The translations under genes were made by a program, and so were the position numbers. DNA of 64,000 bases from CAZAMB01 sp964501365 (GTDB lineage Bacteria; Planctomycetota; Phycisphaerae; UBA1845), in NCBI GenBank assembly GCA_964501365.1, contig CAZCST010000014.1, positions 1 through 64,000 of the forward strand, in the 5' to 3' direction. Of the stretch, positions 34,436 through 42,900 are shown piece after piece; positions within the stretch are counted from its first letter, which is position 1, and every line of letters begins with the position of its first letter. The notes under the pieces were generated by a model. That model searched no databases and was not told where the DNA came from. It was given only the letters and a program-made list of their open reading frames with translations.

Positions 34436-35757
34436 CGACGAACCGCGCTGACATGTGTTACTGCCCCGGCTGTTCGCATGGGGTGGTTCTGGAGCACCTT
34501 GGCCGGGCCCTCGACCATTCGGGCGTGCCTTCCCAGAACATTGTGATCGTGTCCGACATTGGCTGCATCGGCACTGCAGATCGCTATTTCAGTTGTCATA
34601 CGTTTCACGGGCTGCACGGGCGGTCCATCACCTATGCCGAAGGAATTAAGCGGGCGCGACCTGAGCTGTTGGTCGTTGTGCTCATCGGGGATGGTGGATG
34701 CGGCATCGGCACCGCCCATTTGGTTCACGCCGCACGGCGCAACGCCGACATCAAAGTGGTCGTCTGTAATAATTTCAACTTCGGCATGACCGGTGGTCAG
34801 CATTCGCCAACCACGCCTCCCTGTGCCTCGACGACAACCACACCGGCCGGCGCGTCGGATTTCCCCTTCGATATCTGCAACACGGTTGCGTGCAATGGGG
34901 CTAACTACTCGGCCCGAGTGAGCGTTTTCGATCCGGCACTCGGGGAAATGCTGAAGGCGGCGCTGCTCACGCCGGGCTTTGTGCTGCTGGACATATGGGA
35001 ATTGTGCACGGCGTATTTCCTGGCGGCTAACAAGCTCAACCGCAGCAGCCTTGAAGAGCTTTCGCGCCGATTGGAACTGCCTTTTGGCGTCATTCGTACC
35101 CGCCAACCGGCCGCCACACGTTCCGCTCTTGCGAAATCCAAGGTACAGGCCGGGCCTACACCTTCCATGCACGGGAAACCGAGCTGCCGTATTCCATGGA
35201 CGGGGCGTCGCGAAATCTGTGTGGCCGGTTCGGCTGGTCAGCGCATTCGTTCGGCCGTCGGCGTGATTGGCGAGATTGCGGTGGCGTGCGGATTGTTCGC
35301 GGTACAGCAGGATGACTTTCCCATCACGGTCCGCCGGGGATTCTCACTTTCCAACCTGATCATCGCTTCCGAGCCAATTCATTATTCCGGCTTGGACTCT
35401 CCTGGGCTTGTTGTAGTTTTCTCGCCGGAGGGACTTCAACGTTTCGGAGTTCTCTCACGATTATCTTCGACTGCCTTCGTGTTTGCGCCTTCTGACCTGC
35501 CTCTTGAAAGCACGCCGGCAACTGTGCGGCATTTCGATATGCAAGTCCTGGAGAAGCGAGTGGGACCCATGTCCGCAGGTCTGGCGGCACTGACTCTTGG
35601 GTTGATTCAATCGGGGCTCATGGATCCATCGGCTTTCCGTGCGGCGGCCGACGCAACCGTGGGCGGACCCTATCGGGCCTCGAATCTGACTGCCATCGAT
35701 GCCGGAACTGAGCTGGCATTGCAGCTGGATTCCTCAGTTGCCATGGCAACGATTTAA
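34423..35757 (+). CDS. korB: 2-oxoacid:ferredoxin oxidoreductase, beta-gamma fusion (KorB-KorC)
   Basis: 444 residues. About 1-200 is the TPP/4Fe-4S beta subunit: CYCPGCSHGVV, SDIGCIGTADRYF, the TPP motif LIGDGGCGIG to NNFNFGMTGGQHSPT. Normal KorB ends near residue 280; here an extra domain from about 265 (REICVAGSAGQRIRSAVGVI, IIASEPIHYSGLDSPGLVVV) matches the gamma subunit, so beta and gamma are one chain. GGAGGAAG precedes the ATG. It follows korA with overlap. Confidence 0.85.
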   Translation: MSLLTTNRADMCYCPGCSHGVVLEHLGRALDHSGVPSQNIVIVSDIGCIGTADRYFSCHTFHGLHGRSITYAEGIKRARPELLVVVLIGDGGCGIGTAHLVHAARRNADIKVVVCNNFNFGMTGGQHSPTTPPCASTTTTPAGASDFPFDICNTVACNGANYSARVSVFDPALGEMLKAALLTPGFVLLDIWELCTAYFLAANKLNRSSLEELSRRLELPFGVIRTRQPAATRSALAKSKVQAGPTPSMHGKPSCRIPWTGRREICVAGSAGQRIRSAVGVIGEIAVACGLFAVQQDDFPITVRRGFSLSNLIIASEPIHYSGLDSPGLVVVFSPEGLQRFGVLSRLSSTAFVFAPSDLPLESTPATVRHFDMQVLEKRVGPMSAGLAALTLGLIQSGLMDPSAFRAAADATVGGPYRASNLTAIDAGTELALQLDSSVAMATI

Positions 35758-35770
35758 AGGAGACCTTCTC

Positions 35771-36385
35771 ATGTTCAAACAAAACAGCGTTGACGCGGCG
35801 CTCACACGGCTTTCTCACTATTTTGGAAACACACTGATTATGCAGCCGCCTGCAGCCGCGGCCGCGATTGCTCAGTTGGAGCAAATTGATGGGGGGCTGC
35901 CAAAGGACCTCATCACTTTCCTGACCAGGTGCAACGGCCTGCGCATCGGCAAGGGATTTCGAGACACCGAACTACAGCTATGGGGGACTCATGAGATTCT
36001 CGCAACCATGCTGAGCCCCTCGGGGCCGGATGTCCCCAATGAATTCCTGCCCATTCACGGGGACCCCACGGGGGAGCGAGATTGGCTCATCCTTGACGAC
36101 GAACCGATCCGCGGCGCCATTGTGCGATGGGATCCCTGGCTTCCCTCTGCCGATCTTGTGGGATCGAGTTTCGGCGCGTTTCTCGGGAGTTGGGTCGAGC
36201 ATCTACTTCAAACCCACACCCCAGACGGTCGCATTCGCGAAACGGCGCGGCCAACGCCCGTTTTCGATCCACTGTTCTGTGAGAAACATGATGTGCATCT
36301 GGCCGCGCTACGGCAAAACGCGGGTACCATCGCATGGCTGAAGAACATCGCTCTAACGGTCGCGTGTGGCGATGACTACGAGTAG
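35771..36385 (+). CDS. SMI1/KNR4 (SUKH) family protein
   Basis: 204 residues with AAAGGAGA just upstream of the ATG. The centre, QIDGGLPKDLITFLTRCNGLRI, is the typical helix of SUKH domains, followed by GTHEILATML, WLILDDE and FGAFLGSWVEHLL. SUKH proteins usually act as immunity proteins or in protein-binding roles; no toxin gene is nearby. It lies 13 bases after the KorB-KorC fusion and is likely in the same operon, an unusual location. Confidence 0.82.
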   Translation: MFKQNSVDAALTRLSHYFGNTLIMQPPAAAAAIAQLEQIDGGLPKDLITFLTRCNGLRIGKGFRDTELQLWGTHEILATMLSPSGPDVPNEFLPIHGDPTGERDWLILDDEPIRGAIVRWDPWLPSADLVGSSFGAFLGSWVEHLLQTHTPDGRIRETARPTPVFDPLFCEKHDVHLAALRQNAGTIAWLKNIALTVACGDDYE

Positions 36386-36552
36386 ATGAAGCATTAAGTG
36401 CCGAGATGCCCCCTCCTGTCGGACGAGACTATCATGGACGTAATGCGTCCCCCCGGAAGCTCACACGGCTTTTGGGGTATTCGGGGGGGGGGAGGGACGT
36501 CGCATGGCCCTATAAGCCGGTCGGAGAGCGAATTCCAGTTGATTTTTGCGCT

Positions 36553-36569
36553 TTGGCACGGCAGTTGCT
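36553..36569 (+). promoter_or_regulatory. Consensus sigma-54 promoter of the citrate synthase gene
   Basis: TTGGCACGGCAGTTGCT matches the sigma-54 consensus YTGGCACGRNNNTTGCW at every specified position, with GG (36555-36556) and GC (36567-36568) ten bases apart. It sits in the intergenic space, on the coding strand, about 110 bases before the citrate synthase start. By my estimate fewer than 1 in 100 windows of this size would contain a full match by chance. Confidence 0.8.
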
Positions 36570-36678
36570 TGGAGAGTCGCAAATGCGTTCGTCGCCGATT
36601 TGAGCACGATCGGGGGCATGGCCAAGGAGCCACTGGGGGGTGAACCGCGCCACGCGCAAAACTGGGAGATCTGAAACT

Positions 36679-37869
36679 ATGCCGGACCATGCTACCGCAA
36701 CCGCGACAATGAGTTCCTGTAAGCCTAATCCACCCACTGCTCCCTTGGAGCTTGTTCCCGGACTGGAGGGCGTGGCTATCGCCGAGTCGTCGGTCAGTTT
36801 CGTTGATGGGCAGGCGGGTAAACTTGAATACCGGGGGATCAATGTCGAGCGACTGGCCGAATCCAGTACGTTTGAGGAGACCTCCTACTTGTTGCTCACC
36901 GGAAAGTTGCCAACCAAAACGCAGCTCGATGAATTCAGCAGACAACTCTCAACCCACCGACGCCTTAAATATCGCATTGCAGATTTGTTGAAGTGTCTGC
37001 CGGAGACGGGTCATCCGATGGATGCGCTGCAAGCTGGAATTGCGGCAATCGGCATGTTCTACCCGCAACGCCAATACGTGACACCCGAGGATCAGCGGCT
37101 TGCGTGTGTACGGTTGATTGCCAAGATGCCGACTCTGGTCGCCGCGTTTGAGCGACTGCGAAAGGGAGATGAGCACATCGTTCCACGCGATGACCTCAGT
37201 CATTCCGCAAACTTCTTCTACATGATGACCGGCGAGGAACCCGATCCGGAAAAGGCCCGCATCCTTGATGTGTGCCTGATCCTCCATGCCGATCACACTA
37301 TGAATGCGTCGACATTTGCAGGCCGGGTCGTGGGTTCGACGCTTGCCGATCCCTATTGCGTGATCAGCTCCGCACTCGGCGCACTATCGGGTCCATTGCA
37401 CGGCGGGGCCAACGAGGACACGATTCAATTGTTCAACCGCATCGGATCGCCGAAGTACGCTCGGACGGTCATCGAGGACATGGTTTCCCGCAAGGAGAAG
37501 ATCCCCGGTTGCGGCCACCGCATTTACAAGACCGTGGACCCGCGAGCCAAAATCCTCAAACAATACGCGGAAAAACTTACCAGCAAGAGCGGCAATGGAC
37601 ATTATGCGATTGCCCTCGAAGTGGAAAAGCTGGTCGAGGAGCGCTACGCAGACAAGGGCATCTGGCCGAACGTGGACTTCTACTCAGGCATCGTTTATGC
37701 CGAGCTGGGTATTCCTGCCGTATGCTTTACGCCGGTATTTGCCATGGCCCGTGTGTCAGGCTGGCTGGCTCACTGGCTGGAGCAGCTCATCAACAACCGC
37801 ATCTTCCGACCCACACAGCGGTACGTCGGCGTGCATGAACAATTGTATGTGCCAATCGGAAGTCGTTAG
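36679..37869 (+). CDS. gltA: Citrate synthase (type II-like/short form)
   Basis: 396 residues from ATG 36679 (GGGAG nine bases upstream). It condenses acetyl-CoA and oxaloacetate. Catalytic residues are visible: His in LILHADHTMNAS, His in LHGGANEDT/GCGHRIYKTVDPR and Asp in NVDFYSGIVYAELG. The N-terminal LEYRGINVERLAE is typical. Length is that of Gram-positive/archaeal-type enzymes. It converges with porB 24 bases away. Placed between KOR and POR, it links pyruvate/acetyl-CoA to 2-oxoglutarate. Confidence 0.95.
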   Translation: MPDHATATATMSSCKPNPPTAPLELVPGLEGVAIAESSVSFVDGQAGKLEYRGINVERLAESSTFEETSYLLLTGKLPTKTQLDEFSRQLSTHRRLKYRIADLLKCLPETGHPMDALQAGIAAIGMFYPQRQYVTPEDQRLACVRLIAKMPTLVAAFERLRKGDEHIVPRDDLSHSANFFYMMTGEEPDPEKARILDVCLILHADHTMNASTFAGRVVGSTLADPYCVISSALGALSGPLHGGANEDTIQLFNRIGSPKYARTVIEDMVSRKEKIPGCGHRIYKTVDPRAKILKQYAEKLTSKSGNGHYAIALEVEKLVEERYADKGIWPNVDFYSGIVYAELGIPAVCFTPVFAMARVSGWLAHWLEQLINNRIFRPTQRYVGVHEQLYVPIGSR

Positions 37870-37893
37870 GTCAGCAGGAATACTGAGCCTGGG

Positions 37894-38799
37894 TTACGAA
37901 CAATCCGCCATGTCGTCGCTGGTCGCGGGGAAGGCGAATTCCATTGTCTCCAGGTAGGACCACTGTTGATGGATGCGGCGCAAAATGGCTTCAGAGTCCT
38001 TGATCGCACGCCCATAGCGACGTTGTTTGGTGAGATAGGGTTGGAGTGAGTTCGATTGGGGCCGCGTGTTGATGCGATAACGCAAGCCATCAAAGATTTC
38101 GTACAGCGGAAACAATCCGCAGTCCACCGCTTCGCGGACAAGCTCCACGCTCTCCTGAGGTTCCGACTTCCACCCTTGCGGACAGGGTGAGAGCATGAGC
38201 AGAAAGCGGAAGCCGTGCATCTCGCGTGCCATCCTCACTTTCCTCAGGAAATCGTCGCGATGGGCCAGCGACAGGGTTGCGGCGTAGGGAATACGATGGC
38301 CCGCCATGACAGCCATGATGTCCTTCTTGTTTTCAGTCTTTCCAGAGACGCTCGTTGTAGTCACGACGTCACGCGGAGTTGCGCTGCTGCGCTGACCACC
38401 GGTATTCCCATAGATTTCGTTGTCGTAGCAGATGTAGAGGATGTCTTCGTTGCGTTCGGCTGCGGCGGAAAGTGTGGCGATCCCAATGTCGTACGTGCCA
38501 CCGTCGCCTGCCCAGCAAATGACGCTTGCGTCTTCGTGATTGAGTCGCAGGACCGAGGCGATTCCGGTTGCAAAGGCAGGCGAACTTGCGAATGTGGAGG
38601 CAGCCACGGGGGCGCCGTAGGCCGTTGTCGGAAATGCCCCGGCGGTGACGATTCCGCAGCATGCCGGAATGACAAGGTAGGGCACCTGTCCATCAAGGGC
38701 CTGGTCCAACAATTGCAACCCCAAGGACATGCCGCAGCCCGCACAATTGGTATGCCCTGGGCGCAGCAGGGGTTTTTTCTCGCGTGTATCCATAATCAT
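37894..38799 (-). CDS. porB: Pyruvate:ferredoxin oxidoreductase, beta subunit
   Basis: 301 residues. 4Fe-4S and TPP sites are seen: GHTNCAGCGMSLGLQLL, IPACCGIVTAGAFPTTAYG, CWAGDGGTYDIGIATLSAAAERNEDILYICYDNEIYGNTGGQRSSATP-type motif (split here for length: GDGGT and NEIYGNTGGQ). The late SPCPQGW is typical of PorB. It overlaps porA by four bases (ATGA) and ends the leftward operon. Confidence 0.92.
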   Translation of the reverse strand: MIMDTREKKPLLRPGHTNCAGCGMSLGLQLLDQALDGQVPYLVIPACCGIVTAGAFPTTAYGAPVAASTFASSPAFATGIASVLRLNHEDASVICWAGDGGTYDIGIATLSAAAERNEDILYICYDNEIYGNTGGQRSSATPRDVVTTTSVSGKTENKKDIMAVMAGHRIPYAATLSLAHRDDFLRKVRMAREMHGFRFLLMLSPCPQGWKSEPQESVELVREAVDCGLFPLYEIFDGLRYRINTRPQSNSLQPYLTKQRRYGRAIKDSEAILRRIHQQWSYLETMEFAFPATSDDMADCS

Positions 38800-39965
38800 G
38801 CAGCAACCACCTTCCAGATTGGCTCACTGGCTTGCGAGCGCGATTTCAAGTCGTCGATGATGCAATTCAGCATGGCGGGAGTCACGTCGCCTCCACCCAG
38901 GCCGACGATATAGTCTTGAATCACGGCATGGCTCTGCCCTAATGAGGCCGCGACTTCCTGTCCAAATATGCCGCCCGATCCGGGCGAATGATTGCGATCC
39001 AGGATTCCGATGTGTCTTGCGGATGCGGTTGCAACCCGTAATTCTGTCCGCGGGAATGGCCGGAACATCTTCAGTTGAATCATGCCGATTCGTTCGCCGT
39101 GCCCGCGTCGCTCCTGGACAACCTGGCGCAACGTGCGGGCGATCGTATTGCAGGCGATGAGCACTGTATCTGCATCGTCCACGCATTCGGTTGAGATGGC
39201 TCCATGGGGCCGGCGACCAAAGACAGCCGCAAATTCGTCGATAGCCTCTTCCAGCACCTCCGGAGCACGCTCCATGGCCTGCTGAATTTCCCGGCGGTGG
39301 TGCTGCGTCTCGCGTGGCCACGTGAGGCCGCCAATCGTAGCAGGGTGCTCCGTTCGAAGTTGATGAGGCAGTCGGCACGGCGGAAGGAACTGATCGACAA
39401 GGGACTGATCAGGCATTTCAACGCTCATCTGGGTATGCGAGATTACGAATCCGTCCATCGCAACCATGGCGGGCAGGAGCACACGCCTGTCTTCGGCGAC
39501 GCGAAATGCGAGCAGAATCGTGTCGATCAGATCCTGGTGCGACTCGGTGTAAAACTGCAACCATGCCGCGTCGCGAAGCATCAGGCTGTCGCCCTGATCC
39601 ACCCAGATATTCCAAGGCGGGCCCAGCGTGCGATTGACCGCAATCATGACGATCGGCAAACGATAGTAGCCCGCGCAGAAGACGTTTTCGGTCATGTATG
39701 CGAGGCCGTTGGAGGAGCTCGCAGTGAAGGCGCGCGCACCGGCGAGCGAAGCACCGATGCAGACCCCCATGGCGCTATGTTCCGATTCGACCGGAACAAT
39801 CCGCCCTCGTTGAAATGGAAAATCGCAGAGGTGTTCGATGATCTCGGTTTGCGGGGTAATCGGGTATGCTCCGCCGCAGCAGCCTCGGGCCTGGCGGTTG
39901 GCCTCGCCTGCAAGTGCCAGGATGCGGCCAGCTGCGTGATTGCCGGTCATCAGTTCGCGTCCCAT
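38796..39965 (-). CDS. porA: Pyruvate:ferredoxin oxidoreductase, alpha subunit
   Basis: 389 residues. AYPITPQTEIIEHL, VESEHSAMGVCIGASLAG, RAFTASSSNGLAYM and LGPPWNIWVDQGDS are hallmarks of the pyrimidine-binding subunit of POR. The C-terminal PorA_II region includes IGILDRNHSPGSGGIFGQEV. It begins 21 bases after the fused gamma/GltD/delta gene and overlaps porB. The three genes together make a full pyruvate oxidoreductase that converts pyruvate, CoA and ferredoxin to acetyl-CoA, CO2 and reduced ferredoxin, or runs in reverse. Confidence 0.93.
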   Translation of the reverse strand: MGRELMTGNHAAGRILALAGEANRQARGCCGGAYPITPQTEIIEHLCDFPFQRGRIVPVESEHSAMGVCIGASLAGARAFTASSSNGLAYMTENVFCAGYYRLPIVMIAVNRTLGPPWNIWVDQGDSLMLRDAAWLQFYTESHQDLIDTILLAFRVAEDRRVLLPAMVAMDGFVISHTQMSVEMPDQSLVDQFLPPCRLPHQLRTEHPATIGGLTWPRETQHHRREIQQAMERAPEVLEEAIDEFAAVFGRRPHGAISTECVDDADTVLIACNTIARTLRQVVQERRGHGERIGMIQLKMFRPFPRTELRVATASARHIGILDRNHSPGSGGIFGQEVAASLGQSHAVIQDYIVGLGGGDVTPAMLNCIIDDLKSRSQASEPIWKVVAA

Positions 39966-39986
39966 GACAATTCTCCGACAAGGACC

Positions 39987-42203
39987 CTAAATGTTCAGCA
40001 TGGCGATTCCGCCCCGCGGACACTGCTCAGCGCACAATCCGCAACCTTTGCAGTAGCGGTAATCAAACTGATATCCATCAGCGTTGCGTACGATGACTCC
40101 TTCGGGGCAATGCGCCATACACCGGTCGCAATAAGTGCACACTCCGCAACTCAGGCATCGCATTGCCTCGGTCGCAGCGCATCGATCCGAATCGTCGGGC
40201 GAAAACCCTGTCCGAACTTCGTCGAAGTTGCGACGACGAATCGACGCGGGCAGCGCCTCGCCGTGCCTGGAGGGCACTTTCTGAATCAGGGCGTTTCGCA
40301 TGACTTCCGGCCCGGCAACGGAAAATTCGCATTTGGGGAACAGGTCTTCTCCGGACAGGGCTTTGTGGATCGTCCAGGCAGCCTTGCGTCCACTTCCAAT
40401 TGCGGCTGCGACGGTGCCGCTGTTGGTCGCGAAATCTCCGCAGGTATAAACCGGCGCGCCTGTACGACCCAGCGAGACACACCCATCTTTTAGTTCTGAA
40501 TCGACCGGCAGAAGTGAAAGATCGACCGTCTGTCCCAGTGCAAGTACAACACGATCGCATCGAAGGTCGAATTGCGCGTCTTCGGTGTCTTCGGGGGTGG
40601 GGCTGCGACGACCGGATTCGTCCGGGTCACCCAATCGCATCCGCTGGCAGGTCAACAGAGCGCCGAGTGCATCTCTTCGCAAACGAAGCGGCGAGACCAA
40701 TTCATCCAAAACGATGCCCTCCTCCAGCGCCTCTGCGATTTCCTCTTCAATTGCCGGCATCTCCTCCCGCGTTCGCCGGTATACAATGTGAACTCTTTTC
40801 GCACCGAGTCGACGCGCGGATCGGGCCGCGTCCACAGCGGTGTTTCCTCCCCCAATGACCACGATTTCCTGGTCTGTTACAGTTTCCGCCTGACGGCGGG
40901 CGCGTTCCAGGAAATCCAGCCCCTGTATCACAATTCCATTGAAGTCGCCGGCGAGATTCAATGGCCGAGATTCCTGGAGTCCGGCAGCAATGAGTACGGC
41001 GGCATGCTCACGGGTAAGTCGGATAAGGCCGGCGTTATCGATCGCGGCACCGGTTGCGGCATGAACGCCGTGGGCCAGGATGTACTTAATTTCATCATTG
41101 AGAATATTTCGAGGAAGTCGATAGGCCGGGATTCCTGTGCGCAGGAGGCCGCCCAATTCGCTGTTCGATTCATAGATCGTCACCGGATAGCCCAGTTGTG
41201 CGAGGGCGTAGGCGGCACTCAGGCCTCCGGGGCCCGAGCCAATGATTCCAATCGTCTGATTGCGATACGGCATCGTCGGCGGCGGGCGCTGTCCGTGGTC
41301 GGCCGCAAATCGTTCGAGTTCTCGTACGTTGACGGCCTCATCCAGCCACTGGCGATTGCAATTTTCCATGCATGGAGCGGGGCATACGCGCCCACACACG
41401 CCCGGGAATGGCGAGGTTCTCAGCAGGATTTCCAATGCCGAGTCGCTCTCCCCTCGCGTCAGTTCCTGGATGAAGCCTCGCACGTCATTGCCTGCAGGGC
41501 ACACGTGGTTGCAAGGTGATTCCAGGCGTCTGCTTTCCGGTCGCATCGTGGCCCACGATCCCGTCTTGAGAAGGGGGAGACCTCCAACGCATTCATCCAA
41601 CAGGCCGGCCGGCTCACTGGGTCGAGTTGCTGCGGCTGAGGGCATTACTCGTCCGGAAAGTCTGGAGTATCGCACGATTTCAAACGCCTGCCACGAGGCG
41701 ATGGCGTTGTTTCCGGCGAAATGGGATTGTGCCAGCACTTGCTCGACGTCTTCCATTTTCAGATTGAGAACACGAGCCACGGCACCGAACATGGTTGTAT
41801 TGACGATGGGCACTGCACGAGTTCCGAGTCCGTATTGGACGGCCAGGCCGGTAGCATCAACGACAGCCACATTTTGACCCGGAAAGACGGGGGCGAATTC
41901 GCCTGCATCTTGACGGGTGTTCAGTATGATCCAGCCATCGGTTTTGAGGCCGGCGGCATTGGCGGGCCCTATCAGCGTGGGGTCCAACACGATGACGTGG
42001 TTGGGCGTTTGGATCTGGTTGTGATTCGTGATTTCGCGATCGTCGATGCGAACAAAGGCCTGAACCGGGGCGCCTGATCGTTCGGCAGCGTAAAGCCCGA
42101 AGGCCTGAACATGTTTGCCCGCCCGAAAATATGCAGCGGCAATCAGCTTGGCCAAAGTTACGCCTCCCTGTCCGCCACGTCCATGAATGATGATTTCGAT
42201 CAT
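39987..42203 (-). CDS. POR gamma - GltD-like FAD/NADPH oxidoreductase - 4Fe-4S delta fusion
   Basis: 738 residues from an ATG with AAAGGGA before it; the frame is open further upstream but without homology. Residues 1-185 are PorG (HGRGGQGGVTLAKLIA, GLYAAERSGAPVQAF). About 240-310 is a cysteine-rich Fer4_20 unit (CNHVCPAGNDV, CGRVCPAPCMENC). About 320-650 is a GltD/NfnB-like flavoprotein with two Rossmann motifs, GIIGSGPGGLSAAYAL (FAD) and VVIGGGNTAVDAARSA (NAD(P)H). The end (680-738) is a two-cluster ferredoxin, CGVCTYCDRCMAHCP and CKGCGLCAEQCP. One chain could thus carry electrons between pyruvate, iron-sulfur centres and NAD(P)H. Confidence 0.9.
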   Translation of the reverse strand: MIEIIIHGRGGQGGVTLAKLIAAAYFRAGKHVQAFGLYAAERSGAPVQAFVRIDDREITNHNQIQTPNHVIVLDPTLIGPANAAGLKTDGWIILNTRQDAGEFAPVFPGQNVAVVDATGLAVQYGLGTRAVPIVNTTMFGAVARVLNLKMEDVEQVLAQSHFAGNNAIASWQAFEIVRYSRLSGRVMPSAAATRPSEPAGLLDECVGGLPLLKTGSWATMRPESRRLESPCNHVCPAGNDVRGFIQELTRGESDSALEILLRTSPFPGVCGRVCPAPCMENCNRQWLDEAVNVRELERFAADHGQRPPPTMPYRNQTIGIIGSGPGGLSAAYALAQLGYPVTIYESNSELGGLLRTGIPAYRLPRNILNDEIKYILAHGVHAATGAAIDNAGLIRLTREHAAVLIAAGLQESRPLNLAGDFNGIVIQGLDFLERARRQAETVTDQEIVVIGGGNTAVDAARSARRLGAKRVHIVYRRTREEMPAIEEEIAEALEEGIVLDELVSPLRLRRDALGALLTCQRMRLGDPDESGRRSPTPEDTEDAQFDLRCDRVVLALGQTVDLSLLPVDSELKDGCVSLGRTGAPVYTCGDFATNSGTVAAAIGSGRKAAWTIHKALSGEDLFPKCEFSVAGPEVMRNALIQKVPSRHGEALPASIRRRNFDEVRTGFSPDDSDRCAATEAMRCLSCGVCTYCDRCMAHCPEGVIVRNADGYQFDYRYCKGCGLCAEQCPRGGIAMLNI

Positions 42204-42257
42204 GTGAAGTCCCTTTCTCGGTTGAGCAGACTTCAGCCCAGTTACAAGGAAATACTG

Positions 42258-42272
42258 GCAACCCGCATACCA
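42258..42272 (-). promoter_or_regulatory. Weak sigma-54-like site before the POR operon
   Basis: On the minus strand TGGTATGCGGGTTGC has GG-N10-GC spacing and a full TTGC, but only TGG of the -24 box agrees. Transcription would start about 45 bases before the fused por gene. It is reported because of the stronger sites nearby. Confidence 0.3.
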
Positions 42273-42308
42273 TCCAGCGCTCGAGAATTTCGCAACCCAA
42301 AAGCCGAA

Positions 42309-42325
42309 TTGGCACGATAGTTGCC
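42309..42325 (+). promoter_or_regulatory. Sigma-54-type promoter, also an inverted repeat
   Basis: TTGGCACGATAGTTGCC agrees with YTGGCACGRNNNTTGCW except the last base. GG-N10-GC spacing is exact. It precedes the 68-residue membrane protein by 50 bases. The core is also symmetric (TGGCA-N7-TGCCA), so it has GG-N10-GC on the other strand too and could serve both directions or be a repressor site. Confidence 0.65.
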
Positions 42326-42373
42326 ACAAATCACACGGGAACAGTGCGCACACAGTCAAGAAGGAGGTGTTCG

Positions 42374-42580
42374 ATGTCACTTCGTATGTTCCATCTCGTA
42401 TTTGTACTGATTGCAATTGTTGTGACCGACATGTTTGGAGGATGGGCGGTGTGGGAACATGCGCATACGCACGAAACTGCCACTCTGGTCGTCGGCATGA
42501 TCAGTTTTGCGATCGGGTTCAGGCTAATCGGATATGGCCTGTGGGTGGTAAAGAAACTGAACCAGGCTCGAATTCAGTGA
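42374..42580 (+). CDS. Small membrane protein, two helices (68 residues)
   Basis: An exceptionally strong ribosome site, AAGGAGGTG, lies six bases before the ATG. The peptide has two hydrophobic helices (FHLVFVLIAIVVTDMFGGWAV and LVVGMISFAIGFRLIGYGLW) joined by a His-rich EHAHTHET loop, and a basic end. The loop could bind metal, but this is speculation. It is divergent from the POR operon and has a sigma-54-type promoter, so it may be co-expressed with it. Family unknown. Confidence 0.75.
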   Translation: MSLRMFHLVFVLIAIVVTDMFGGWAVWEHAHTHETATLVVGMISFAIGFRLIGYGLWVVKKLNQARIQ

Positions 42581-42900
42581 CTGGGCTCGGTTCTGCCTTC
42601 ATAGGGTAGCTACTGGTGCGGGATAATCCGAGGGCGTGCGTGATTTGACGCGCAGGCTCACGAGAGTCTGTTACCAGGCATTAAAAACGCGCCACACTGA
42701 CCTTGGACTTCAGCTTCGCACACATCGCCGCCACCTGTGTCGATGCGTTCAAAGGTAAATCGTATCCGCATACGATTCGGGCCTGCCCGTGAGGGAAATC
42801 CCGATCCGCCTATGACTCATGTTCCAGCGCATGGGCCGGCCATGGGGAAGCGCGACCTGCTCCCCATTTTTGGTCCAACCCTGGGGTGAGTTTTTCCGGC
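42581..42900. other. Intergenic region left of the IS remnant
   Basis: No supported gene. The stretch 42845-42890 (TTGGACCAAAAATGGGGAGCAG on the minus strand) directly follows the transposase-like stop and may be the terminal part of the old insertion sequence. Confidence 0.35.
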
